From positions 6,262,001 through 6,326,000 of the forward strand of contig NZ_CP121261.1 of assembly GCF_029637605.1 (NCBI RefSeq): a stretch of DNA of 64,000 bases, written 5' to 3'. Origin of the DNA: Achromobacter spanius. GTDB taxonomy: Bacteria; Pseudomonadota; Gammaproteobacteria; Burkholderiales; Burkholderiaceae_B. The notes beneath the pieces were generated by a model. That model ran no database searches. It had not been told where the DNA came from and saw nothing but the letters and a program-made list of their open reading frames with translations. Below are positions 17,402 through 25,988 of this stretch, piece after piece. The first letter of the stretch is position 1, and the number at the start of each line of letters is the position of its first letter. The position numbers and the translations under genes were made by a program.

Positions 17402-18181
17402 TTGAAACACGACTATCTGGACCAGACGTTCGGTCTGGCGGGGCGCGTCGCGCTGGTGACGGGCGCGGCCCGGGGGTTGGGCTACGCCATTGCCGAAGCG
17501 CTGGGCCGAGCGGGCGCACGGGTGGTGATCAACGACCTGTCGCAAGCCGCGTGCGATGCCGCTGCCGCGAAGCTGGCGGCGCTTGGTATCGACGCCCATG
17601 GCGCGCCCTTCGACGTGGCCGACGCCGGGGCGGTATCCGATGCGGTGGCGCAGTTGGAAAACACCGGCCTGGCCATTGACGTCTTGGTCAGCAACGCCGG
17701 CAATCAAAATCGCAAACCCGTGGTCGAGATGACGCCCGCCGAATGGCAGGCCTTGCAGAACGTGCACGTCAACGGCGCCTTCCATTGCGCGCGCGCCGTG
17801 CTGCCGGGCATGGGCAAGCGCGGCTTTGGCCGCATTGTGCTGATGTCTTCCGTGGCGGGGCAGGCCACCATGCCCAACATCGCGGCCTATGCCACCGCCA
17901 AGGGCGCCATCGCCGCGTTCACGCGCGCATTGGCCGTGGAATACGGCGCCAGCGGCGTGACCTGCAACGCGCTGGCGCCCGGCTTTGTGCGCACCGACTT
18001 CACGCAGGGCCTGCAAGACAACCCGCAGTTTCAATCGTTCCTGTCGGCCTCGGTGCCGGTGGGCCGTTGGGCGACGCCGGAAGATGTCGCGCCCGCCGTG
18101 GTGTATCTGGCCTCGAAGGCCGCCTCGTTCGTCAACGGGCATGTCCTGGCGATCGATGGCGGCCTGTTGGCCCGCATGTAA
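17402..18181 (+). CDS. SDR-family oxidoreductase
   Basis: A 259-residue classical short-chain dehydrogenase: TGAARGLGYAIAEALGRAG (cofactor loop), VLVSNAGNQN, the catalytic Ser of IVLMSSVAGQ, YATAKGAIAAF with the YxxxK pair, and NALAPGFVRTDFT. It is similar to gluconate 5-dehydrogenase or 3-oxoacyl-reductase types; the substrate is unknown. The start is TTG 17402, supported by AAGGAG six bases before it; no ATG lies near the conserved N-terminus. It heads the rightward operon and is 10 bp from the ATPase gene. Confidence 0.87.
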   Translation: MKHDYLDQTFGLAGRVALVTGAARGLGYAIAEALGRAGARVVINDLSQAACDAAAAKLAALGIDAHGAPFDVADAGAVSDAVAQLENTGLAIDVLVSNAGNQNRKPVVEMTPAEWQALQNVHVNGAFHCARAVLPGMGKRGFGRIVLMSSVAGQATMPNIAAYATAKGAIAAFTRALAVEYGASGVTCNALAPGFVRTDFTQGLQDNPQFQSFLSASVPVGRWATPEDVAPAVVYLASKAASFVNGHVLAIDGGLLARM

Positions 18182-18191
18182 GAGGCCCATC

Positions 18192-18962
18192 ATGACGACC
18201 CCGAGCACCCAAGCGGTTCTGTCCGCTCAGGGGCTGGTCAAGCGCTTCGGCGGCTTTAATGCCGTCGACGGCGTGACCCTTGCCCTGCACGAAGGCTCCA
18301 TCCACGCCCTGATCGGCCCCAATGGCGCCGGCAAGACCACCTGCTTCAATCTCCTGACCAAGTTCCTGACGCCTGATGCAGGCGTCATCCACTACCGTGG
18401 CCGCGACATCACGGCGCTGGCGCCGGAGCAGATCGCGCGCCTGGGCATCGTGCGCTCGTTCCAGATCTCGGCGGTGTTCCTGGGCCTGACGGTGCTGCAG
18501 AACATGCGCGTGGCGCTGATGCGCCAGCATGGCGACGGCATGCGCTTCTGGCGCAGCCGGCGCAGTGTGGACCACCTGAACGAACGCGCGATGGAACTGC
18601 TGGATGCGGTCGGCCTGGCCAATCTGGCGGACGCGACAGCGGCGCTCTTGCCCTACGGCCGCAAGCGCGCGCTTGAGATCGCGATGACGCTGGCGCTGGA
18701 GCCCGAGATCATGCTGCTGGACGAACCCATGGCCGGCCTGGGCCAGGAAGACGTGGTCCGCATCACGGCGCTGATCCGGCGCGTGTCGGCCAATCGCAGC
18801 ATCCTCATGGTCGAGCACAACCTGTCCGTGGTGGCGGACCTGTCCGACACCATCACAGTGCTGGCGCGCGGCGCCGTGCTGGCGCAGGGCGACTACGCGG
18901 CGGTGTCGCGCGACGAGCGCGTCATCACCGCGTACATGGGTTCGGACGAGGAGGCGCATTGA
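18192..18962 (+). CDS. ABC transporter ATPase, LivG type
   Basis: A 256-residue cytoplasmic ATPase of a Liv/HAAT importer. Walker A is GPNGAGKTT near residue 44 and Walker B is IMLLDEPMAGLG, with H-loop MVEHNLSVV. The signature region reads LLPYGRKRALEIAM instead of LSGGQ, a variant typical of LivG. The long LivG-specific insert after Walker A (FQISAVFLGLTVLQNMRVAL) is present. ATG 18192 is used; the frame is open far upstream, but that part overlaps the SDR gene. The next ATPase starts one base after the stop codon. Confidence 0.9.
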   Translation: MTTPSTQAVLSAQGLVKRFGGFNAVDGVTLALHEGSIHALIGPNGAGKTTCFNLLTKFLTPDAGVIHYRGRDITALAPEQIARLGIVRSFQISAVFLGLTVLQNMRVALMRQHGDGMRFWRSRRSVDHLNERAMELLDAVGLANLADATAALLPYGRKRALEIAMTLALEPEIMLLDEPMAGLGQEDVVRITALIRRVSANRSILMVEHNLSVVADLSDTITVLARGAVLAQGDYAAVSRDERVITAYMGSDEEAH

Positions 18963-18963
18963 C

Positions 18964-19656
<693 letters not shown>

Positions 19657-19669
19657 AAGGAGAATCCCT

Positions 19670-21547
19670 GTGTTCGAAATTTTCGGTGTGCCGTCCTCGG
19701 CGCTGTTCGGCCAGCTTCTGCTTGGCCTGATGAACGGTTCTTTCTACGCCTTGCTCTCGATCGGGCTGGCAGTAATTTTCGGCCTGTTGAACATTATCAA
19801 CTTCGCCCATGGCGCGCAGTACACGGCCGGCGCGTTCCTGGCCTGGATGCTGCTGAATTACCTGGGCGTGAACTACTGGGCCGCGCTGGTGCTGGTGCCG
19901 CTGATCATGGCGGTGTTCGCCGTCGTGGTCGAACGCCTGCTGATTTCCCGCACCTATCGCATGGACCACTTGTATGGGCTGCTGCTGACCTTTGGTATTG
20001 CCCTGCTGATTGAAGGGGGGCTGCGCCAGGCCTATGGCGTGTCGGGCTTACCCTACACCATTCCCAAGGCGCTGACGGGGGGCGTGAACCTGGGTTTCAT
20101 GTTCCTGCCGTGGTATCGCGGTTGGGCGGTAGTGGTGTCGTTGGTGCTGTGCCTGGCGGTATGGGTGCTGATCGAGAAAACGCGCGTGGGCGCCATGCTG
20201 CGCGCCGCCACCGAGAACCCCACCATCGTGCGTTCGTTTGGCATCAACGTGCCCTTGCTGATCACGCTGACCTACGCGCTAGGCGTGGCGTTGGCGTCGG
20301 TGGCGGGCGTGATTGCGGCGCCCATCTACCAGGTGAGCCCGATGATGGGGTCGAACCTGGTCGTGGTGGTGTTCGCGGTGGTGGTGATTGGCGGCATGGG
20401 GTCCATCATGGGTGCCATCGTCAGCGGCTTCGGGCTGGGCATCATCGAAGGCCTGACCAAGGTGTTCTACCCCGAGGCCGCCAACCTGGCGATCTTCATC
20501 ATCATGGTGCTGGTGCTGCTGTGCAAGCCGGCCGGGCTGTTCGGCAAGCCCTTGCAGGTGCAAAACGTGCTGGCGGCCGAAGCCACGCGCCAACCCGTGC
20601 AATTGAGCCGGCGCGCCATGCGCGTGGCGATGGCAGTGCTGGCCGTGGTGGCGTTGGCCGCGCCCTGGTTCGTGTACCCCACGTTTCTGATGAAGGTGTT
20701 GTGCTTTGCGCTGTTCGCCGCGGCGTTCAACCTGCTGGTGGGCTACGTGGGCCTGCTGTCGTTCGGCCATGCGGCATTCTTTGGCGCGGCCGCGTATGCA
20801 ACCGGCATCGTCATGAAGTTGCTGGGCACCACGCCGGAACTCGGGCTCCTGGCGGGCGTGGTGACGGGCGGGCTGCTGGGGCTGGTGTTCGGCGCCATCG
20901 CCATCCGCCGCCAGGGCATCTACTTCGCGATGATCACCCTGGCGCTGTCGCAACTGGTTTACTTCATTGCGGTGCAAGCAGGCTTCACGGGCGGCGAGGA
21001 CGGCTTGCAAAGCGTGCCGCGGGGCAAGCTGTTCGGCATTTTCGATCTGCAAAACGTGATGCCGATGTACTACTTCACGCTGGCGGTATTTGCCCTGGGC
21101 TATGCCTTCGTGTTGCGCGTGTTGAATTCCCCCTTCGGTGAGGTGATCCGGTCGGTGCGCGACAACGAGCAGCGGGCGCGGTCCCTGGGCTATTCCACGT
21201 CGCGCTACAAATTGCTGGCGTTCACGCTGTCGGCCTCGGTGGCGGGCTTGGCGGGTGGGCTGAAGGTGCTGGTGTTCGGCGTGGCGTCGCTGACGGACGT
21301 GCACTGGCACGCCAATGGTGAAGTGGTGCTGATGGCGCTTCTGGGCGGCATCGGCACGGTGTTCGGTCCGCTGGTCGGCGCGCTGACGTTTGTATCCCTG
21401 CAGAATTACCTGGCGCCGCTGGGGTCGTGGGTGCTGATCGTGCAGGGGGCAATCTTTGTTCTATGCGTGCTGCTGTTTCGAGACGGCATCATGGGCCTGG
21501 TGTCGCGCGCCTGGTTGGCCGCGACGGGCGCTAAAAAGGAGTCCTGA
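19670..21547 (+). CDS. Fused LivH-LivM type ABC permease
   Basis: One 625-residue inner-membrane protein combines both permease subunits of a Liv/HAAT importer. Residues 1 to about 300 are LivH-like (LLGLMNGSFYALLSIGLAVI, NIINFAHG, GGMGSIMGAIVSG); after a polar linker near residues 300-322 the LivM-like half follows (AFNLLVGYVGLLSFGHAAFF, RSVRDNEQRARSLGY, GGIGTVFGPLVGALTF). The frame is continuous with no sign of a sequencing join. GTG 19670 is preceded by AAAGGAG. Its stop codon overlaps the next start (TGATG). Confidence 0.9.
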   Translation: MFEIFGVPSSALFGQLLLGLMNGSFYALLSIGLAVIFGLLNIINFAHGAQYTAGAFLAWMLLNYLGVNYWAALVLVPLIMAVFAVVVERLLISRTYRMDHLYGLLLTFGIALLIEGGLRQAYGVSGLPYTIPKALTGGVNLGFMFLPWYRGWAVVVSLVLCLAVWVLIEKTRVGAMLRAATENPTIVRSFGINVPLLITLTYALGVALASVAGVIAAPIYQVSPMMGSNLVVVVFAVVVIGGMGSIMGAIVSGFGLGIIEGLTKVFYPEAANLAIFIIMVLVLLCKPAGLFGKPLQVQNVLAAEATRQPVQLSRRAMRVAMAVLAVVALAAPWFVYPTFLMKVLCFALFAAAFNLLVGYVGLLSFGHAAFFGAAAYATGIVMKLLGTTPELGLLAGVVTGGLLGLVFGAIAIRRQGIYFAMITLALSQLVYFIAVQAGFTGGEDGLQSVPRGKLFGIFDLQNVMPMYYFTLAVFALGYAFVLRVLNSPFGEVIRSVRDNEQRARSLGYSTSRYKLLAFTLSASVAGLAGGLKVLVFGVASLTDVHWHANGEVVLMALLGGIGTVFGPLVGALTFVSLQNYLAPLGSWVLIVQGAIFVLCVLLFRDGIMGLVSRAWLAATGAKKES

Positions 21548-21849
21548 TGTTCCTGCATGTGGTGATGTTGCAACTGTCGCCCGCCGCCGACGGCGATTTT
21601 CATGCCCGCGTTCAAGGCTATTGCGAGCGGATCCTGGCCGAATGCGAGGGGGTGTCGGGTTATGCGTTCCGGCCCAATCAGGCCAGCCGCGCCGATGGCC
21701 TGACGCATGCCGTGGTGGCGGCCTTTGCGGACAGCGCGGCGCATGACCGCTATCAGGTGTCGCCCGCGCATCAGGAAATGAAAACCTACATGGCCGATTT
21801 CATCGACCGCCTGGTGGTTTTCGACGGCGAAATCCCTACGTTTTCCTGA
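21547..21849 (+). CDS. Dabb-domain (stress-responsive alpha-beta barrel) protein
   Basis: A 100-residue ferredoxin-like alpha-beta barrel protein. The Dabb pattern is visible: FLHVVMLQLSP at the N-terminus, a helix (FHARVQGYCERILAE), GVSGYAFRPN, THAVVAAFADSAAHDRYQVS and AHQEMKTYMADFID. Some members act as small lyases or cyclases, others have no known role. Its ATG overlaps the permease stop codon, so it belongs to the importer operon and may act on the imported compound. Confidence 0.82.
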   Translation: MFLHVVMLQLSPAADGDFHARVQGYCERILAECEGVSGYAFRPNQASRADGLTHAVVAAFADSAAHDRYQVSPAHQEMKTYMADFIDRLVVFDGEIPTFS

Positions 21850-21908
21850 ACGAAACGCAGGCGCGCCGGGCGGCCCGGAAAGGGATAAACTCGCGAATGA
21901 TTTTTATC

Positions 21909-21950
21909 GCCGGGCGGGCAGCCCGGCTGAGAACCCCCGGTCGCCGGGGG
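21909..21950. other. Two adjacent GC-rich hairpins
   Basis: GCCGGGC/GCCCGGC (21909-21915 and 21921-21927) and CCCCCGG/CCGGGGG (21934-21940 and 21944-21950) lie between the Dabb gene and the FAH-family gene. Neither is followed by a T run. They could slow transcription or protect the 3' end of the importer mRNA. Confidence 0.5.
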
Positions 21951-22000
21951 TAAGATATTGGCCGGTTTACAGTCACGTACTTGTCATAGGTTGATCGCTC

Positions 22001-22696
22001 ATGGACTACGTATTACCTCCCCAACCGCCCGTGGCGGTCCCCGTTGCCGGCAGCGCCGCGCTGTTCCCGGTGCGCCGCGTCTATTGCGTGGGCCGCAACT
22101 ACGCCGAACACGCCAAGGAAATGGGTTTCACCGGCCGTGAAGACCCGTTCTTCTTCTGCAAGCCCGCCGACGCCGTGCGCTCGGTGGCTGATGGCGAGAC
22201 GGGCAAGATGACGTACCCGCCCAAGACCTCGAACCTGCACTACGAAATGGAATTGGTTGTGGTGCTGGGCAAGGGCGGCCGCGACATCCCGGTCGACGAA
22301 GCCAACGATTGCGTGTGGGGTTACGCGCTGGGTCTGGACATGACCCGCCGTGACCTGCAAGGCGAAATGAAGAAGCAGGGCCGCCCCTGGGAAATCGGCA
22401 AGGCCTTCGATGAGTCCGCCCCGATCGGCCCGATCCACCCGCGCAGCGTCGTGGGCACGCTGGACAAGGGCGCGATCTGGCTGGACGTGAATGGCCAGCG
22501 CAAACAGTCCAGCGACATCTCGCAGATGTTGTGGAATATTCCGGAAAGCATTTCCTACCTGTCGGGCCTGTTCGAGCTGCAACCGGGCGACATCATCTTC
22601 ACCGGCACGCCCGAAGGCGTGGGCGCCGTGTTGCAAGGCGATGTGATCACCGGTGGCGTGGAAGGGCTGGGCGAACTGCGCGTGCAGATCGTCTGA
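22001..22696 (+). CDS. Fumarylacetoacetate hydrolase (FAH) family protein
   Basis: A 231-residue soluble hydrolase of the FAH family, which cleave C-C bonds of acylpyruvates. The metal-binding E-x-E lies in LHYEMELVVVLGKGG and the downstream LGLDMTRRDLQ supplies the Asp ligand; GTPEGVGAV closes the active site. Length and N-terminus (YCVGRNYAEHAKEMG) are closest to fumarylpyruvate hydrolase and related acylpyruvases. It could be the housekeeping oxaloacetate-decarboxylase-like member. No catabolic genes adjoin it, apart from the importer cluster 150 bp upstream. Confidence 0.87.
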   Translation: MDYVLPPQPPVAVPVAGSAALFPVRRVYCVGRNYAEHAKEMGFTGREDPFFFCKPADAVRSVADGETGKMTYPPKTSNLHYEMELVVVLGKGGRDIPVDEANDCVWGYALGLDMTRRDLQGEMKKQGRPWEIGKAFDESAPIGPIHPRSVVGTLDKGAIWLDVNGQRKQSSDISQMLWNIPESISYLSGLFELQPGDIIFTGTPEGVGAVLQGDVITGGVEGLGELRVQIV

Positions 22697-22735
22697 CCCC
22701 TTTGCTTCGATAATTTTTGTTCAGGAGTTGACAGC

Positions 22736-22867
22736 ATGCGGGGCAAGATCGTGCTGACCGCCTTCGTCGTATTCGGATTCGTGCTCGCCGGTTGCAATAC
22801 CGTGGCGGGCATGGGCCGCGATATGTCCCGGGCCGGCAATGCCATCACCAACGCGGCCGACAAGTAA
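22736..22867 (+). CDS. Entericidin A/B-family small lipoprotein
   Basis: A 43-residue lipoprotein precursor: basic start MRGKIV, a hydrophobic helix, lipobox VLAG-C with Cys20, then NTVAGMGRDMSRAGNAIT and a short polar end. The CNTxxGxGxDxxxxGxAI pattern is that of entericidin EcnA/EcnB, outer-membrane lipoproteins proposed as a toxin/antidote pair affecting stationary-phase lysis. ATG 22736 has AGGAG ten bases upstream. Only one member is present, with no obvious partner next to it, and a strong terminator follows. It is too short for many gene finders. Confidence 0.85.
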   Translation: MRGKIVLTAFVVFGFVLAGCNTVAGMGRDMSRAGNAITNAADK

Positions 22868-22895
22868 GAACGTCGGCTTGGGTGTTCAGGCAGGA

Positions 22896-22931
22896 AAAAG
22901 CCCCTTGAAATTTCTTTCAAGGGGCTTTTTT
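22896..22931. terminator. Bidirectional terminator
   Basis: AGCCCCTTGAAA (22899-22910), loop TTTC, TTTCAAGGGGCT (22915-22926), flanked by A and T runs. It separates the entericidin-like gene from the convergent PhoH gene. Confidence 0.9.
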
Positions 22932-22980
22932 CGTGCGACGGGCGCAGTGCCATGACGGCACAGGCCTTATAGAACATGCC

Positions 22981-24681
22981 TTACAGCACATCCCCCGCAT
23001 AGTCGGCCAGGCGCGAACGTTCGCCGCGCTGCAAGGTGACGTGGCCGGAATGCGGCCAGCCCTTGAAGCGGTCAACGACGAACGTCAGGCCCGAGCTGCC
23101 TTCGGTCAGGTAAGGCGTATCGATCTGGGCGACGTTGCCCAGGCAGATCACCTTGGTGCCGGGGCCCGCGCGGGTTACCAGCGTCTTCATCTGCTTGGGC
23201 GTCAGGTTCTGCGCTTCGTCGATGATCAGGTACTTGTTCAGGAACGTGCGGCCGCGCATGAAGTTCAGCGACTTGACCTTGATGCGCGAACGGATCAGGT
23301 CCATGGTGGCGGCGCGCCCCCAGTCCCCGTTGCCTTCGCCTTCGCCCATATTGAGCACATCCAGGTTGTCTTCCAGCGCGCCCATCCAGGGCAGCATCTT
23401 TTCTTCTTCCGTGCCGGGCAGGAAACCGATGTCTTCACCAACCGGCACCGTGACGCGCGTCATGATGATTTCGGTGTAGCGCTTGGTCTCAAGCACCTGG
23501 GTAATGCCCGCCGCCAGTGCCAGCAGCGTCTTGCCCGTACCCGCCTGGCCCAGCAGCGAGACGAAGTCGCACTCCGGGTTCATCAGCAGGTTCATGGCGA
23601 AGTTCTGCTCGCGGTTGCGCGCCGTGATGCCCCAGACGTTGTTCTTGCCGTGGGTGTAGTCGCGCAGGGTGGCCAGCACCGCCATCTTGCCGCTGACTTC
23701 GCGCACCTGCGCGTAGAGCGGCATCTGGCCTTCGAAGTAAACGAACTGGTTGACGACGAACTGCGAGCACAGCGGGCCATGGATGCGGTAGAAGGTGGTG
23801 CCGCCTTGCTGCCACGATTCCACGTCCTTGCCGTGCTTGTTCCAGAAGTCTTCGGGCAACTGCATCACGCCCGAATACATCAGGTCCGAGTCTTCCAGGA
23901 CGTGGTCGTTGAAGTAGTCTTCCGCGGCCATGCCCAGCGCACGCGCCTTCAGGCGCATGTTGATGTCCTTGGACACCAGCACCACTTCGCGCTGCGGGAA
24001 TTTTTCCTGCAGGGCGCGAACCACGCCCAGGATCTGGTTGTCGGCCTTGCCCATGGGCAGGTCGGACGGCAGCGTGCTGTGGATGGCGGTCGTCTGGAAC
24101 ATCAGGCGGCCGGTGGCGTCCTTGTTGCCCAGCTTGGCCAGTTCCAGCCCTTCGTCCAGTTGCGTGGCGTCCTGCACCAGCGCGTCCAGCGAGCGGCTGA
24201 CCTGGCGCGCATTGCGCGCCACTTCCGACATGCCTTTCTTTTGGTGGTCCAGCTCTTCCAGCGTCATCATCGGCAGGAAGATGTCGTGCTCTTCAAAGCG
24301 GAACAGCGAGCTGGGGTCGTGCAGCAGCACATTGGTGTCCAGGACGAACAGCTTGCGCGGTTCGTTCTGGGCGCGCGGCTTGGCGCGTTTGGTCGGGCTG
24401 GTTGCGGCCTTGGCCGGACGCGCCGGTGTGCTGGCGGCGGGTGCGGGGGCGGGCGGAGGCACTTGGCGAGCAGGCGCGGGAATCTGCGCCTTGCGGGCCG
24501 GCGCCGTCATGCCGTCGAGTTCAGGCTGCATGAGCAGCTCGTCGTCGTCATCGGCAAGTACGGCTTGGGCGTTGGACTGCGCAGCGGCAGTCTTGGTGGT
24601 GCGGGCCTGCGCCCGGGCGGTTTCGCCCGAGGGGAAGGTCAGGATGGCTGCGGGACGGGTGGGCAACTTCGGAAGCGGCAT
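22981..24681 (-). CDS. PIN domain - PhoH family ATPase fusion
   Basis: A 566-residue protein. Residues 1-110 are low-complexity (acidic, then Ala/Pro/Lys-rich). A PIN nuclease domain starts near residue 111 (LFVLDTNVLLHDP with Asp115), with DQILGVVRALQ and VLVSKDINMRLKA carrying further acidic residues. The PhoH P-loop ATPase follows: Walker A GQAGTGKTLLALA near residue 380 and Walker B YLIIDEAQNLTPKQMK near 487. PIN-PhoH proteins are proposed RNA helicase/ribonucleases. ATG 24681 was chosen because GGAG precedes it. It is last in the operon Mth938-like, bcp, PIN-PhoH. Confidence 0.9.
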   Translation of the reverse strand: MPLPKLPTRPAAILTFPSGETARAQARTTKTAAAQSNAQAVLADDDDELLMQPELDGMTAPARKAQIPAPARQVPPPAPAPAASTPARPAKAATSPTKRAKPRAQNEPRKLFVLDTNVLLHDPSSLFRFEEHDIFLPMMTLEELDHQKKGMSEVARNARQVSRSLDALVQDATQLDEGLELAKLGNKDATGRLMFQTTAIHSTLPSDLPMGKADNQILGVVRALQEKFPQREVVLVSKDINMRLKARALGMAAEDYFNDHVLEDSDLMYSGVMQLPEDFWNKHGKDVESWQQGGTTFYRIHGPLCSQFVVNQFVYFEGQMPLYAQVREVSGKMAVLATLRDYTHGKNNVWGITARNREQNFAMNLLMNPECDFVSLLGQAGTGKTLLALAAGITQVLETKRYTEIIMTRVTVPVGEDIGFLPGTEEEKMLPWMGALEDNLDVLNMGEGEGNGDWGRAATMDLIRSRIKVKSLNFMRGRTFLNKYLIIDEAQNLTPKQMKTLVTRAGPGTKVICLGNVAQIDTPYLTEGSSGLTFVVDRFKGWPHSGHVTLQRGERSRLADYAGDVL

Positions 24682-24737
24682 ATGCGTCACTCTCCAGGGT
24701 GGGCCAGCTATAGCGCCTGACGGCTGTTCCGGTACGG

Positions 24738-25202
24738 CTAACCGATGCTTTTTGCGGCCTGCAGGACTTCCTTGGCGTGGCCCGGGACCTTCACCCCGCG
24801 CCACTCCTGCACCAGCACGCCATAGGCGTCGATCAAAAAGGTGCTGCGCTCAATGCCTCGCACCTGCTTGCCGTACATATTCTTCTGCTTGATGACGCCG
24901 AACAGATTGCACACGGTTTCGTCGGCGTCGGAGATGAGGGGGAAAGGAAGTTCGTACTTGGTCTTGAAGTTCTCATGCGACTTCAGCGAGTCGCGCGAGA
25001 TACCAATGACCACGGCGCTGGCCGCCAGGAATTCGGCGTGCAGGTCGCGGAAGTCCTGGCTTTCGGTGGTGCAGCCAGGCGTGTTGTCCTTGGGGTAGAA
25101 ATACAGGATCACGGCGCGGCCCTGGCATTGTTCCAGGCTGATCGGGCCAATGGTGCTTTCCGCGGTGAACGGCGGGGCGGGCTTGCCGATGCTGGGCGTC
25201 AT
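24738..25202 (-). CDS. bcp: Peroxiredoxin Bcp/PrxQ
   Basis: A 154-residue thioredoxin-dependent peroxidase that reduces hydroperoxides. The peroxidatic Cys44 sits in YPKDNTPGCTTESQDFRD. The Cys five residues later found in E. coli Bcp is absent; Cys98 (DETVCNLFGV) is at the position of the resolving Cys of the alpha3-type PrxQ, so a disulfide 44-98 is likely. The start overlaps the stop of the Mth938-like gene by four bases. The PIN-PhoH gene follows after 56 bp. Confidence 0.93.
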   Translation of the reverse strand: MTPSIGKPAPPFTAESTIGPISLEQCQGRAVILYFYPKDNTPGCTTESQDFRDLHAEFLAASAVVIGISRDSLKSHENFKTKYELPFPLISDADETVCNLFGVIKQKNMYGKQVRGIERSTFLIDAYGVLVQEWRGVKVPGHAKEVLQAAKSIG

Positions 25203-25660
25203 TTCTGTGATTCTCCGTTGGGAGGGATAAGGGCGACGACCACGCGCCGGCCCTCGGCCATCAGGATGTTGTAGGTGCGAGAGGCGGCGTGCGTGTCCAT
25301 GATCTCGACGCCGATTCCCATGGCCAACAGGGGACGCAACACTTCGGGACGCAGGAACTGTTGCCGGGCGCCCGTGCCCACCAGCAGCACTTCGGGCGCA
25401 TTGGCCGGGCGGCTGGGGCTGGCTTCCGGTTCATCCAGGAAGGCCATCGGGTCGCGGACGGGCTCGGTCAAGCCGGCCGCCTGATGCAACAGGGAAGAGG
25501 TGATGTCGGCCGGCGATTCAGCGGGCCATTCGGCAACTTCGCCTTCGGGGCCAAATGCGACCGACGAAGAAAAACGGACTTGGTTGACCTCGATGTAACC
25601 CTCACCGTAGGCGGTGACGGTGTTCAGCGCGGCCGTTGCAGGATCGGTATGCAGCTTCAA
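25199..25660 (-). CDS. Mth938-like domain protein (DUF498)
   Basis: A 153-residue protein of the Mth938/AAMDC fold family. Family-like parts are VTAYGEGYIEVNQVRFSSSV at the N-terminus, PEVLLVGTGARQQFLRPEVL in the middle, and MDTHAASRTYNILMAEGRRV with VVVALIPPNG near the end. A Pro/Ser-rich insert lies around residues 75-88. No enzymatic role is established for the family; homologues often lie near protein-export or respiratory assembly genes. It is first in an operon with bcp and PIN-PhoH. Confidence 0.85.
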   Translation of the reverse strand: MKLHTDPATAALNTVTAYGEGYIEVNQVRFSSSVAFGPEGEVAEWPAESPADITSSLLHQAAGLTEPVRDPMAFLDEPEASPSRPANAPEVLLVGTGARQQFLRPEVLRPLLAMGIGVEIMDTHAASRTYNILMAEGRRVVVALIPPNGESQK

Positions 25661-25988
25661 TAAAAACTCCGGCTTGATGGGCTTGATGATAGCGCATCAG
25701 ACTCGCCATGGGTTGCCATGTGGGGCGCTTCGTTGCTCGGCGGCATAAGCGGATTCCCTGCCTTGCAACAACGTGGTTTTTGGCGCTTGTGGGCAGTTGA
25801 AAAAAAGCCTGTCTTTTCAATGGGGAAACGGACCCGTTTTCGCCCCATTTGCCGCAGGGCCGTCGTTGCGCTAGATTACAGGGTTTTGCTGCGCTGCAAT
25901 CGTGTGCTGGCGCGGCTTCGAGCCCTTTTCCCCTTCGCGCGACCGCGCCCTGGTTTTTTCGCCCTTTCCGCCCCTAAGGATTCCCATC
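25661..25988. other. Intergenic control region, Mth938-like gene / alaC
   Basis: A 328-bp divergent gap with no coding sequence. It holds the candidate alaC promoter (25849-25877) and an inverted repeat GGGGAAACGG/CCGTTTTCGCCCC (25822-25846) just upstream of it, which could be an operator. The alaC 5' untranslated region is pyrimidine-rich. Confidence 0.5.
25849..25877 (+). promoter_or_regulatory. Candidate alaC-hom-thrC promoter
   Basis: TTGCCG (25849-25854), a 17-bp spacer and TAGATT (25872-25877). It predicts an untranslated leader of about 105 bases before ATG 25989. Confidence 0.45.

Noticed and set aside
18192..18962. LivG-type ATPase with a defective signature motif (LPYGRKR)
   Set aside because: Variation of LSGGQ to LxYG in LivG-type ATPases is common, so it is not evidence of inactivity.
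21909..21960. Possible TPP riboswitch: CTGAGA beside paired GC-rich arms upstream of the FAH gene
   Set aside because: The second conserved half of the TPP aptamer (GAACCTGAT-type segment and P4/P5) is missing, and the downstream gene has no link to thiamine.
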